Positions 1 to 7,513 are shown, counted from the stretch's first letter. The stretch: DNA of 12,188 nucleotides from an uncultured Synergistales bacterium (GCA_905233335.1 CAJOED010000017.1:1-12188), one strand, 5' to 3'. The notes: generated from the letters alone by a model not told the origin. Made by a program: numbers and translations.

Positions 1-1437
1 CGTCGCAACACCCAGCACCGAACTCACATACACTCCGCAAGTGTTCCACGGGACTAATACGCTCGTCATTGTGCCGCTGTCCTCAAGTGAACGCGATAAC
101 ATCACGGGTGCTAACTTTTTCCCGTTCGGCCAGGTACGCTCATCAAACGCACGCTTGAACATTCTGCCCGGAACAATGATTGACAGATACTGCTCGCTCA
201 AAAACACATTCGCCATAAACGCCGACGCAAGCACAGAGCCAATCATGCCCGTAACACTCTTTACGTGCCGCATCAACGCGTCGAGTATCACGTCAAGGAA
301 ACCGCAGACCTCCATAATTCCGCCGAGCGACAACGCAACAACAATCAGGCATATAGTCTCAAGCATCGAGGTCATTCCGCCGCGAGTGAATAACTGTGTC
401 AGAAGCCCGCCGACTTTCGAGAACACATCAGCAGTTACTGTCAGTGCAGGACTCCCGGCCGTGAACGCCTGACTGAATGCCCCGGTGATTTCCGTCATTG
501 CTTCAGGGGTTGCTGCTTCAGCGAATGCTCCGAGATGTTCGGGAACATAGCCGGAGAAGAGAACGTTCATTGCTTCCTGCGCCGTAGACCCACGAACGAG
601 CGACAAAATCAGGCTTGCGGTTATTCCTGCCACTATTCCGGGAATTGCGGGGATTTTCAGGAATGCCATAACGATTATCACCATAGGCGGTATGAATGCC
701 CATAGCGATATGTTGAACTCCGCACGCATCATGCTCTGGATGAGCGCAATTCTCCCGCCGTCAGACCCCTGCGCACTGTCGCCCATCATGAACGCTATCA
801 ACGCCGTAATCAGAAGCGTCGGGACTGTCGACCACAGCATTGCTTTCACGTGATCGAAAAGTTCACTCCCTGCTACAGCCGGTGCGAGGTTAGTTGTGTC
901 GGAAAGCGGAGAGATCTTATCGCCGAAATACGCTCCCGAAATCACGAAGCCCGCCGTTATCGGTAAGGGAAGCCCAAGCCCCGCGCTAATTCCTATCAAC
1001 GCAACACCGACCGTAGAACTTGTCGTCCAGCAGCACCCGGTAGCAATCGCAACGACTACGGAAATTATGAGTGAGGCAAGATAGAAGTATCTCGGTGTCA
1101 TGACTTCAAGCCCGTAATAAATCATCGTGGCAACTACTCCGCTCTGTATCCATGAGCCGACAAGACAACCGACAAGAACAAGAATTACTATCGCCTGAAT
1201 TGATACCTGAATAGCTCCGGCCATACCTTTTTCGAGTTCTGACCACGAACGCTTGAGGTATAATGCACCGATGAGTGCCGCAAAGATTGTAGCGAATAAC
1301 AGTGGAACTTGTGCGGGAAGGCCAAGCCCGAAATGCGAGCCTGATTCGAGTTCGACATCGACAACGCCGAACGTAACTATTAACGCGCTAACAAGGAGCA
1401 CAAAAATCGAAAGTAAAAGATTGGGACGCTTGCACAA
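1..1437 (-). CDS. nhaC: NhaC-family Na+/H+ antiporter (3' end outside the window)
   Basis: Inner-membrane secondary transporter, expected to exchange cytoplasmic Na+ for external H+ (or a related ion or carboxylate pair). The reverse strand is open from the TTG at 1437 to the window edge, giving 479 residues without a stop; the family is usually about 450-520 residues, so little is missing. The protein is a series of hydrophobic segments, starting with one at about residues 6-25 (LLLSIFVLLVSALIVTFGV). The diagnostic stretch GDKISPLSDTTNLAP lies at about residues 172-186, preceded by the small-residue run ATGCCWTTSSTVGVA. Near the end, EDSGTMTSVLVPWNTCG is also typical of the family. The TTG start is chosen because AGGAAG lies 9 bases upstream. 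An ATG at 1446 is in another frame that stops quickly. An earlier in-frame TTG exists but lacks a ribosome site. The gene is divergent from the LysR gene. Family is secure; the exact substrate is not. Confidence 0.9.
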   Translation of the reverse strand, partial: MCKRPNLLLSIFVLLVSALIVTFGVVDVELESGSHFGLGLPAQVPLLFATIFAALIGALYLKRSWSELEKGMAGAIQVSIQAIVILVLVGCLVGSWIQSGVVATMIYYGLEVMTPRYFYLASLIISVVVAIATGCCWTTSSTVGVALIGISAGLGLPLPITAGFVISGAYFGDKISPLSDTTNLAPAVAGSELFDHVKAMLWSTVPTLLITALIAFMMGDSAQGSDGGRIALIQSMMRAEFNISLWAFIPPMVIIVMAFLKIPAIPGIVAGITASLILSLVRGSTAQEAMNVLFSGYVPEHLGAFAEAATPEAMTEITGAFSQAFTAGSPALTVTADVFSKVGGLLTQLFTRGGMTSMLETICLIVVALSLGGIMEVCGFLDVILDALMRHVKSVTGMIGSVLASAFMANVFLSEQYLSIIVPGRMFKRAFDERTWPNGKKLAPVMLSRSLEDSGTMTSVLVPWNTCGVYVSSVLGVAT

Positions 1438-1446
1438 TGAAACATT

Positions 1447-1452
1447 CTTCCT
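1447..1452 (-). promoter_or_regulatory. Ribosome binding site of the antiporter gene
   Basis: AGGAAG on the minus strand, inside AGAGGAAG, 9 bases before the TTG at 1437. It decides for the TTG start over the out-of-frame ATG at 1446, which would sit directly against the site. Confidence 0.6.
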
Positions 1453-1482
1453 CTCTAGAGTTAAGATAAAAAAATCGCGCAA

Positions 1483-1510
1483 ATTCTAGAACATTTTTCA
1501 CAAATTGCAA
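1483..1510 (-). promoter_or_regulatory. Candidate sigma-70-type promoter for the antiporter gene
   Basis: On the minus strand a -35-like TTGCAA (1510-1505) is followed after 16 bases by a -10-like TAGAAT (1488-1483). The -10 is about 46 bases ahead of the TTG start. The -10 overlaps the 8-base palindrome TTCTAGAA (1484-1491). Assigned by eye from consensus only. Confidence 0.45.
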
Positions 1511-1559
1511 TAAGAATTTTTTTGTCGTGGCAAGCAGTTAATGTAAGAAATTAATGAGG

Positions 1560-1640
1560 AAGCTCCGAGAAAAGCTCCCCCACAATTCAAGGTAAAAATT
1601 TCGCAAACAAAATATGAGGGGGAAGCATAATTTACCCTCA
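1560..1640. repeat. Competing inverted repeats in the nhaC-lysR spacer
   Basis: This is the GC-rich patch in the otherwise AT-rich 405-base spacer between the divergent nhaC and lysR genes; no gene was seen in the spacer. AAGCTCC occurs twice, 12 bases apart (1560-1566, 1572-1578). GCTCCCCC (1574-1581) can pair with GGGGGAAGC (1618-1626) with one bulged A. TGAGGG (1615-1620) can instead pair with CCCTCA (1635-1640). The two pairings share the same G run and so exclude each other. The stems are short and neither is followed by a T tract, so I do not call a terminator. It may be a regulator-binding region or chance. Confidence 0.3.
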
Positions 1641-1671
1641 GCAGTGCCGAGTGCGTATACTTGTCTCAATT

Positions 1672-1700
1672 TTGTCCGCCTTAGCACAGAGAATTATAGA
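1672..1700 (+). promoter_or_regulatory. Candidate promoter for the LysR regulator gene
   Basis: TTGTCC (1672-1677) and TATAGA (1695-1700) are separated by 17 bases. This would give a leader of roughly 135 bases before the TTG start at 1843. The match is moderate and other AT-rich -10 candidates exist further down (around 1755-1765). Confidence 0.3.
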
Positions 1701-1825
1701 AACTATGCAGCATTTCGGGAATGATTAACAGAGATAATTAGCAGTTATGAATTTTGATAATATACGGTTGCCGTTTTTGATTATTCCGCGCATAAAATTT
1801 TTTGATTATCATACAAAAAAGGAGT

Positions 1826-1832
1826 GGGGAGG
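1826..1832 (+). promoter_or_regulatory. Ribosome binding site of the LysR gene, fixes a TTG start
   Basis: GGGGAGG, followed by a 10-base AT-rich spacer and TTG at 1843. The alternative ATG at 1747 has no comparable site and would add 32 residues ahead of the DNA-binding domain that do not look like a LysR N-terminus. Confidence 0.75.
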
Positions 1833-1842
1833 AAAAATTAAC

Positions 1843-2763
1843 TTGAACATACTGCACATGAAATACGCTGTTGAAGTTGCAAATGCCGGTTCACTGAACA
1901 GAGCTTCCGAAGAATTATTGATAGCACCTCCGAATTTGAGCAGGTCAATCAAAGAACTTGAAGCAGACTTGGGAATAATGATATTCGACCGCTCGTCCAA
2001 AGGAATGAACTTGACCCGCCGCGGAGAAGAGTTCGTGCACTACGCAAAAAAAATCCTGGAACAGATTGACGACGTAGAACGCGCATTCAAAGAGCCGCAG
2101 CCGGAGAAGCGACAATTCTCTATCTCTGTGCCGAGAGCGAGCTATATAGCTGATGCATTCGTGAGGTTTTCGCGGGAAATCGGCAATGACCCCGTCGAAC
2201 TGTACTACAAAGAAACTAACCCGTACAGAGCCATAAAGAATATTCTTGAGGTAAATTACAGGCTGGGCATAATACGATATGCGACGGGATACGATAAATA
2301 TTTCGTTGATACTCTTGAGGAGAAGGGGCTTGCGAGTGAACTCGTCGTGAAATTCCACTATGTACTCATCATGAGCAAAAATAACCCCATCGCACAGAAA
2401 GACACGATACATTTCGACGACCTCAAGCAGTTAATCGAGATTGCGCACGCCGATCCGTTTGTGCCGACCCTGCCGTCCGCCATAGTCAGAAAGGAAGAAC
2501 TTCCCGACAACATTCAGCGGCGTATATTTGTGTTCGAGCGAGGAAGTCAGTTCTACCTGCTGTCCGACAACCCCGAAACGTTCATGTGGGTATCGCCCGT
2601 CCCCGAAAAGATTCTGGCGCGTCATGGACTCGTTCAGCGTGAATGCCCCGACAACATGAAGGTGTATAAAGACGTTCTCATTTACCGCAAGAACTACAAG
2701 CTGTCAGATCTCGACAACAAATTTATTACGGAAGTTCACAAGTCCATACGCAATAATTTTTGA
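1843..2763 (+). CDS. LysR-type transcriptional regulator
   Basis: Cytoplasmic DNA-binding regulator of 306 residues, normal for the LysR family (about 290-320). The N-terminal winged helix-turn-helix covers about residues 1-65: AGSLNRASEELLIAPPNLSR is the recognition region, followed by SIKELEADLGIMIFDRSS and LTRRGEEF. A linker helix (about 66-90) leads to a two-lobe effector domain beginning near QFSISVPRASY. The inducer cannot be read from the sequence. Start chosen at TTG 1843 because of the GGGGAGG site; the upstream ATG at 1747 is in frame but poorly placed. It is divergent from nhaC and 197 bases upstream of adhE on the same strand, with no terminator seen between. LysR regulators commonly control a divergent or adjacent gene, so nhaC and adhE are both candidate targets (inference). 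Confidence 0.9.
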   Translation: MNILHMKYAVEVANAGSLNRASEELLIAPPNLSRSIKELEADLGIMIFDRSSKGMNLTRRGEEFVHYAKKILEQIDDVERAFKEPQPEKRQFSISVPRASYIADAFVRFSREIGNDPVELYYKETNPYRAIKNILEVNYRLGIIRYATGYDKYFVDTLEEKGLASELVVKFHYVLIMSKNNPIAQKDTIHFDDLKQLIEIAHADPFVPTLPSAIVRKEELPDNIQRRIFVFERGSQFYLLSDNPETFMWVSPVPEKILARHGLVQRECPDNMKVYKDVLIYRKNYKLSDLDNKFITEVHKSIRNNF

Positions 2764-2843
2764 ACGTATAACTTTACGTCCGCACATAATAATTTTATTG
2801 AAGCGTTATAGATTTTGGTAATGCCCATAAAAAGTTTGATGGA

Positions 2844-2849
2844 TATAAT
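2844..2849 (+). promoter_or_regulatory. Possible -10 element for adhE
   Basis: A perfect TATAAT, about 110 bases before the adhE TTG start, in the 197-base spacer after the LysR gene. No good -35 hexamer sits 16-18 bases upstream, so the call is weak; an activator-dependent promoter would look like this, but so would chance in AT-rich DNA. No terminator or further gene was seen in this spacer. Confidence 0.25.
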
Positions 2850-2944
2850 AATGTATGTATTTGTGTATAAATAAAAACTCAGTAGCTTAATATCTTCGTC
2901 ATTACGTACATCAAGCGCATTGTTGCACAAAGAATTTATTTTGC

Positions 2945-2950
2945 AGGAGG
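2945..2950 (+). promoter_or_regulatory. Ribosome binding site of adhE, fixes a TTG start
   Basis: AGGAGG followed by 10 bases and TTG at 2961. No ATG in this frame is better placed; the next in-frame Met is well inside the aldehyde dehydrogenase domain. Confidence 0.8.
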
Positions 2951-2960
2951 TAATGTTAAT

Positions 2961-5576
2961 TTGGCAGAATATGAAATCACGGACAGCCCGGAAAAACTTG
3001 AAGCCGCATTATTACGGGTGAGGGAAGCTCAGAAAAAGTTTTCTTCATTCACGCAGGAACAAGTAGACAAAATTTTTCTCGCAGCCGCAACAGCCGCAAA
3101 TCAGGCACGAATTCCCCTCGCGAAAATGGCAGCAGAAGAAACAGGAATGGGAATTGCTGAAGACAAAGTCATAAAGAACCACTACGCAGCTGAATACGTC
3201 TACAATACTTACAAGAACACGAGGACTTGCGGAATAATCGAGGAAGATACAGCATACGGCATAAAGAAAATTGCTGAACCAGTCGGAATAATCGGAGCAG
3301 TAATTCCCACGACAAACCCGACAGCAACAGCAATCTTCAAGACACTTCTTGCACTCAAGACACGCAACGGCATTATAGTCAGCCCGCACCCGCGAGCGAA
3401 AAAATGTACGGTTGAGGCGGCAAAAATTGTGCTTGAAGCCGCTGTGAAGGCAGGAGCACCCGAAAATATTATCGCGTGGATTGATGTACCGACACTCGAC
3501 ATGACAAATATGCTAATGCGTGAATCAGACCTCATTCTCGCTACAGGCGGGCCGGGAATGGTAAAAGCAGCATACTCTTCCGGAAAGCCGGCAATCGGTG
3601 TAGGTCCCGGAAATGCCCCCGCAATCATTGATGACAGTGCCGACATAAAGTTAGCGGTAAGTTCGATAATACACTCAAAGACTTTCGACAACGGAGTTAT
3701 ATGTGCTTCTGAACAGTCAGTGATTGTTCTTGACGGCGTATATGATGCTGTGAAGGCAGAATTTGCTGACAGGGGATGCCACTTGCTGAATCATGATGAG
3801 CTTGATAAAGTCCGCGCAATAATCCTCAATCCTGACGGCTCACTGAACGCAAAAATCGTCGGACAGAAAGCTACAACACTAGCTGAAATGGCAGGCATTA
3901 ATGTATTCGAGCGCACAAAAATTCTCATCGGTGAAGTTGAGAGCGTTGAACCTTCAGAGCCGTTTGCACACGAAAAATTATCACCTCTCCTGGCCATGTA
4001 CAGAGCAGAAAATTTCACGGACGCACTGAACAAAGCAGAACATCTTGTGCAGGACGGAGGACGCGGACATACTTCTGCGGTTTATCTCAATGTCGAGACG
4101 GAGAAAGAGAAACTTGCAGAGTTCTCACAGCGCATGAAGACCGGCAGAATTATGGTGAACTGTCCGACAGCTCAGGGCGCAATCGGGGACATCTACAACT
4201 TCAGGCTTGCCCCGACCCTCACAATAGGCTGCGGCTCATGGGGAGGCAATTCCGTATCAGAGAACGTAGGCGTAAAACATCTTCTGAACATTAAGACAGT
4301 AGCAGAGAGGAGAGAAAACATGCTTTGGTTCAGAGCACCCGAAAAAGTCTACTTCAAGAAAGGAAGCCTGCCCGTAGCTCTCGATGAACTCAAGAACGTA
4401 ATGCACAAGAAGCGCGCCTTCATAGTAACTGACAGTTTCCTGTACAACAACGGACATACACGTCCCATCACGAACAAGCTCGACGAACTCGGAATACAGC
4501 ACGCAACATTCTTCAACGTTGAACCGGATCCGACACTTGCAAGTGCCAAGGCAGGAGCTGCACACATGAGCGAGTTCAAGCCTGATGTTATTATCGCGCT
4601 GGGCGGAGGCTCTGCAATGGACGCGGCAAAAATCATGTGGGTTCTCTATGAGCATCCTGAAGCTGACTTTATGGATATGGCTATGAGGTTTATGGACATA
4701 CGCAAGAGAGTATACACATTCCCTCATATGGGCGAAAAGGCATACTTTATCGCTATACCGACAAGCGCAGGTACAGGCTCCGAAGTTACTCCGTTCGCGG
4801 TAATCACTGACGAGAAGACCGGGACAAAATATCCTCTTGCTGATTATGAACTCATGCCCGACATGGCCATAATCGATGCGGACTGCCATATGACAGCACC
4901 GAAAGGACTTACTGCATATTCAGGTATTGACGCGGTAACTCATGCACTGGAAGCATATGCGTCAATGATGGCCACTGATTACACGGACGGTCTTGCGTTG
5001 AAGGCACTCAAGGTAATATTCGAGTATCTGCCCAGAGCTTACGAGAACGGACAAAATGACGTGAAAGCCCGCGACGAAATGGCAAATGCCGCAACAATGG
5101 CAGGAATGGCTTTTGCTAATGCGTTCTTGGGAGTATGCCACTCAATGGCGCACAAGCTCGGCTCATTCCATCATCTTGCTCACGGACTGGCGAATGCTCT
5201 GATGATTGACGAAGTACTGCGCTTCAACTCCGAAGAGAGGCCGGTGAAAATGGGAACATTCCCGCAGTATGATCACCCGCACACGTTGAGGCGTTATGCG
5301 GAAGTTGCTGAATATCTCGCACTCGGAGGAAATTCGGACGAGGAAAAACTCGAAAACCTCATCAGGGCAATCGACGAACTCAAAGCCAGAGTCGGGATTA
5401 AGCAGACAATCAGGGATTATGTTCCTGACGAACAAGATTTTCTTGCACGCCTTGACGCTATGACGGAACAGGCATTTGATGACCAGTGCACAGGAGCTAA
5501 CCCGCGCTACCCGTTAATGAGCGAAATCAAGCAGATGTATCTGAACGCTTATTACGGCACGAGAGAAAGAGTATAG
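2961..5576 (+). CDS. adhE: Bifunctional acetaldehyde-CoA / alcohol dehydrogenase
   Basis: Cytoplasmic enzyme reducing acetyl-CoA to acetaldehyde and then ethanol with two NADH; members of the family form helical filaments (spirosomes). At 871 residues it has the usual full length. Residues 1 to about 440 are the CoA-acylating aldehyde dehydrogenase domain; the predicted catalytic cysteine is C248 in FDNGVICASEQ. After a short linker (about 440-460) comes the iron-dependent alcohol dehydrogenase domain: GGGSAMDAAK (from about 548) and TSAGTGSEVTPF (601-612) for the nucleotide. Metal ligands expected at D657 and H661 (GIDAVTHALEA) and H727 and H741 (CHSMAHKLG through HHLAHG). All are intact. 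The TTG start is supported by AGGAGG. It lies downstream of a LysR gene and ends at a strong hairpin shared with the convergent alcohol dehydrogenase. Function is secure for the family; the physiological direction (ethanol production) is inferred from the fermentative context. Confidence 0.97.
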   Translation: MAEYEITDSPEKLEAALLRVREAQKKFSSFTQEQVDKIFLAAATAANQARIPLAKMAAEETGMGIAEDKVIKNHYAAEYVYNTYKNTRTCGIIEEDTAYGIKKIAEPVGIIGAVIPTTNPTATAIFKTLLALKTRNGIIVSPHPRAKKCTVEAAKIVLEAAVKAGAPENIIAWIDVPTLDMTNMLMRESDLILATGGPGMVKAAYSSGKPAIGVGPGNAPAIIDDSADIKLAVSSIIHSKTFDNGVICASEQSVIVLDGVYDAVKAEFADRGCHLLNHDELDKVRAIILNPDGSLNAKIVGQKATTLAEMAGINVFERTKILIGEVESVEPSEPFAHEKLSPLLAMYRAENFTDALNKAEHLVQDGGRGHTSAVYLNVETEKEKLAEFSQRMKTGRIMVNCPTAQGAIGDIYNFRLAPTLTIGCGSWGGNSVSENVGVKHLLNIKTVAERRENMLWFRAPEKVYFKKGSLPVALDELKNVMHKKRAFIVTDSFLYNNGHTRPITNKLDELGIQHATFFNVEPDPTLASAKAGAAHMSEFKPDVIIALGGGSAMDAAKIMWVLYEHPEADFMDMAMRFMDIRKRVYTFPHMGEKAYFIAIPTSAGTGSEVTPFAVITDEKTGTKYPLADYELMPDMAIIDADCHMTAPKGLTAYSGIDAVTHALEAYASMMATDYTDGLALKALKVIFEYLPRAYENGQNDVKARDEMANAATMAGMAFANAFLGVCHSMAHKLGSFHHLAHGLANALMIDEVLRFNSEERPVKMGTFPQYDHPHTLRRYAEVAEYLALGGNSDEEKLENLIRAIDELKARVGIKQTIRDYVPDEQDFLARLDAMTEQAFDDQCTGANPRYPLMSEIKQMYLNAYYGTRERV

Positions 5577-5600
5577 AGAATAGGACATCAAAAAAATATG

Positions 5601-5638
5601 CCTCCTCAGAAAAGAAAAAACTCCGGGGAGGTTTTTTT
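5601..5638. terminator. Probable bidirectional intrinsic terminator between adhE and the convergent alcohol dehydrogenase
   Basis: CCTCCTC (5601-5607) pairs with GGGGAGG (5625-5631), 7 pairs including one G-U, with an A-rich 17-base loop. A run of seven T (5632-5638) follows on the plus strand. On the minus strand the same stem is followed, after CATA, by seven T (complement of the A run ending near 5596). It lies just past the stop of adhE (5576) and of the minus-strand gene (5644), as expected of a shared terminator. Confidence 0.75.
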
Positions 5639-5643
5639 GTTGT

Positions 5644-6855
5644 TTACGCTATGGACTTGAAAGAGTTGGTATAAATTCTCTTGATGCGTTCAGGTGATGA
5701 CGGTACAGGAGCACACCCAAGAAGACCGCCGAGCGACGGAGTTTCAAGCGCAAGTTTGCAGAGAGGCTCTATATCACTCTCACTGAATCCGACATCAGAG
5801 AGTTTTTCAGGCACTCCGACAGAAGCCAGCCATTTTTCGACACCAGCCGCAGCAGTTTCTGCCTCGTCAGGATTTCCCTTCAGTCCGGGAACAATGGGTG
5901 CGAAAAGTTCAGCAAATACTTTCGGCCTTGCAGGGTAGCACTCAAGAACAACAGCAGGAAGCAGTATCGCCAGTCCCAAGCCGTGAGTGAGTTCGGGCTT
6001 CATTCCGCTAAGAGGGTGCTCAAGTGCGTGCGTGTAGTGAAGCAGTCCGTTGTCGAAACCTGCTCCGGCAATCATTGATGCGTAGAGAAGGGCATAACGC
6101 GCTTTGATGTCTTCAGGGTTCTCGATGGCTTTGGGAAGATATTTTGCTACGAGCCTTATTGTCTCAATCCCGAACGCTATCGATAACGGGTTGGCTACTA
6201 TGCTTGTTGCCGCTTCAACGACGTGATTCACAGCATCAATCGATACATAACGTGTCTGGTTAGGAGCTAGCTTTGTCATCAATGCTGGGTCATCTATCGA
6301 GTATTCCGGGTAAATGCAGTCATACGCAATTGCCGGCTTGAAGTTCAGATGCGGGATTGTCGCAACCGCAAACCTGTCGACTTCCGTGCCTGTTCCGTGC
6401 GTGAGGTTGACCGCGATTATCGGCACAGCATGATCGGGAGTGAACTTGAACGTGTAGAGATCTTCTGCCGTCCTGCCGGGATATGCCAGGAGTACTGCGA
6501 CGCTTTTTCCGGCATCAATGGGACTTCCTCCTCCGATACCGATTACTGCCTTTGCTCCGTCCTTCCTTCCGAGTTCTGCTGCCTCGTCTATTGCTGTCGT
6601 CGTTGGGTTGGGAGTTACTTTGTTGTAGAGGGTGATACCCACTCCGTGTTTTTTGCAGGCGGCTTCTAGGTGGTCATATGCTCCTGTCAGCTTGTAGCTT
6701 CTTCCTCCCGTCATGCACAGCACATGATTTATTCCGCGAGCTTTGAGCGTTTCGATTATGCCGTCAATTTTTGCTACTGCTCCGGCTCCGAAATATACTG
6801 TTGTCTTGACGCGTATTTCAGAAACAGAATTAGTATCAAAATATTCGTCCCACAT
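5644..6855 (-). CDS. Iron-containing alcohol dehydrogenase
   Basis: Cytoplasmic NAD(P)H-linked dehydrogenase of the group III (iron-dependent) family, 403 residues, normal length. GGGSPIDAGKSVA (from about 108) and LTHGTGTEVDRFAV (from 151) are the nucleotide-binding signatures. Likely metal ligands are D207 and H211 (SIDAVNHVVEA), H276 and H291. The second His region, HALEHPLSGMKPELTHG, is one residue longer between H280 and H291 than the classical FucO-type pattern, so this is a divergent subfamily and the substrate (butyraldehyde, propanal, a diol or other) cannot be assigned. Start at ATG 6855 is chosen because GGAGG lies 10 bases upstream; an in-frame ATG at 6903 would add 16 unlikely residues across the ribosome site. 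Convergent with adhE, divergent from the hydrogenase operon. It may provide a second aldehyde sink beside AdhE (inference). Confidence 0.93.
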   Translation of the reverse strand: MWDEYFDTNSVSEIRVKTTVYFGAGAVAKIDGIIETLKARGINHVLCMTGGRSYKLTGAYDHLEAACKKHGVGITLYNKVTPNPTTTAIDEAAELGRKDGAKAVIGIGGGSPIDAGKSVAVLLAYPGRTAEDLYTFKFTPDHAVPIIAVNLTHGTGTEVDRFAVATIPHLNFKPAIAYDCIYPEYSIDDPALMTKLAPNQTRYVSIDAVNHVVEAATSIVANPLSIAFGIETIRLVAKYLPKAIENPEDIKARYALLYASMIAGAGFDNGLLHYTHALEHPLSGMKPELTHGLGLAILLPAVVLECYPARPKVFAELFAPIVPGLKGNPDEAETAAAGVEKWLASVGVPEKLSDVGFSESDIEPLCKLALETPSLGGLLGCAPVPSSPERIKRIYTNSFKSIA

Positions 6856-6865
6856 GAAATTAATT

Positions 6866-6870
6866 CCTCC
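6866..6870 (-). promoter_or_regulatory. Ribosome binding site fixing the alcohol dehydrogenase start
   Basis: GGAGG on the minus strand within AAAGGAGG, 10 bases before ATG 6855. It lies inside the coding frame that would result from the upstream ATG at 6903, which argues against that longer form. Confidence 0.8.
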
Positions 6871-6891
6871 TTTATGTAGTGAATGTGTTTC

Positions 6892-6900
6892 ATGATAGCA
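6892..6900 (-). promoter_or_regulatory. Extended -10 promoter element for the alcohol dehydrogenase gene
   Basis: Minus strand TGCTATCAT: an extended -10 (TGn then TATCAT) about 37 bases before the ATG. The hexamer at -35 spacing (6920-6915, AACGGC) is poor, as often seen with extended -10 promoters. The bases that follow, CATGAAACA, recur in the leader of the small gene pair near 11890. Confidence 0.4.
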
Positions 6901-6906
6901 CAAGCA

Positions 6907-6979
6907 GATAATAAGCCGTTATCATTATTCATAATTACTCATGAACTTTTTGATAATTCCCCGTTGAAGTTTCATCAAA
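6907..6979. promoter_or_regulatory. Inverted repeats in the spacer between the alcohol dehydrogenase and hydrogenase genes
   Basis: The 172-base divergent spacer (6856-7027) holds GATAA (6907-6911) and TTATC (6919-6923), a 5+5 palindrome with a 7-base centre that lies exactly where the -35 of the minus-strand gene would be. It also holds TTTGAT (6949-6954) and ATCAAA (6974-6979), separated by 19 bases and placed toward the hydrogenase operon. Both could be operator sites for a shared regulator; neither matches a Rex or FNR consensus closely. I saw no convincing -35/-10 pair for the hydrogenase operon. Confidence 0.3.
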
Positions 6980-7012
6980 TATTATTCTCCTATTTATTTA
7001 AAAATTTCATGA

Positions 7013-7018
7013 GGGGGG
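7013..7018 (+). promoter_or_regulatory. Ribosome binding site of hydC
   Basis: A run of six G inside GAGGGGGGAA, followed by a 9-base A/T spacer ending in seven T, then ATG 7028. The G run is an unusual version of the GGAGG seen before the other genes. Confidence 0.65.
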
Positions 7019-7027
7019 AATTTTTTT

Positions 7028-7513
7028 ATGCTTGAGCAGTCATTTTACACAAAGGCTGACGAGATAATGAACAAATACCCGGCGCAGGAACGTTCACTGA
7101 TTCCGATAATCCACGAGGTGCAGGAGACATATAATTACGTGCCTCTTGAGCTTCTCCCGTACATCGCAAAACACATAGGCATCACAGAGACAAAGGCTTA
7201 CAGTGTTGCGAGCTTCTACGAGAGGTTTTCGTTCGAGCCGAAAGGGAAATACATCATACGCGTGTGCGACGGTACAGCGTGTCATGTGCGGCAGTCTCTT
7301 CCGGTGCTTGAACGTCTGCGTTCGGAACTTGGCCTTTCCGACAAGAAACATACAACCGACGATATGCTGTTCACGGTCGAAACAGTGTCATGCTTGGGCG
7401 CGTGCAGTCTTGCTCCGGCGTTGATGGTCAATGATCACGTACACCCGGCAATGACACCCGACAAGGCTACGAGCCTCATAAAGGATTTGCGTGAGGAGGC
7501 GGCGAAATCATGA
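7028..7513 (+). CDS. hydC: NuoE-like [2Fe-2S] subunit of the NADH-linked [FeFe]-hydrogenase
   Basis: Small electron-transfer subunit of 161 residues, the usual size for HydC/NuoE. It has an N-terminal helical part (about 1-70, including the typical LIPIIHEVQETYNYVP and AYSVASFY) followed by a thioredoxin-like fold. Four cysteines, C80 and C85 (CDGTAC) and C122 and C126 (CLGAC), are the expected ligands of one [2Fe-2S] cluster. In the complex it docks to HydB and exchanges electrons near the flavin site. It is the first gene of the operon; its stop overlaps the ATG of hydB by four bases (ATGA), implying coupled translation. The family also includes complex I NuoE and formate dehydrogenase gamma subunits, but the downstream hydA fixes the assignment. 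Confidence 0.94.
   Translation: MLEQSFYTKADEIMNKYPAQERSLIPIIHEVQETYNYVPLELLPYIAKHIGITETKAYSVASFYERFSFEPKGKYIIRVCDGTACHVRQSLPVLERLRSELGLSDKKHTTDDMLFTVETVSCLGACSLAPALMVNDHVHPAMTPDKATSLIKDLREEAAKS

Noticed and set aside
41..472. Plus-strand reading frame of 143 codons over the antiporter gene
   Set aside because: It is antisense to the well-supported NhaC protein and has no family signature.
2914..2926. TTGTTGCACAA-like element ahead of adhE as a Rex site
   Set aside because: Only four-base arms with a three-base centre; it does not match the longer Rex palindrome.
3209..3691. Long minus-strand frames inside adhE (also 4257-4889)
   Set aside because: They are antisense shadows of AdhE, whose domains and catalytic residues are complete.
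6949..6979. FNR-like TTGAT and ATCAA half sites
   Set aside because: The half sites are 19 or more bases apart instead of about four, so not an FNR box; kept only as a generic inverted repeat.
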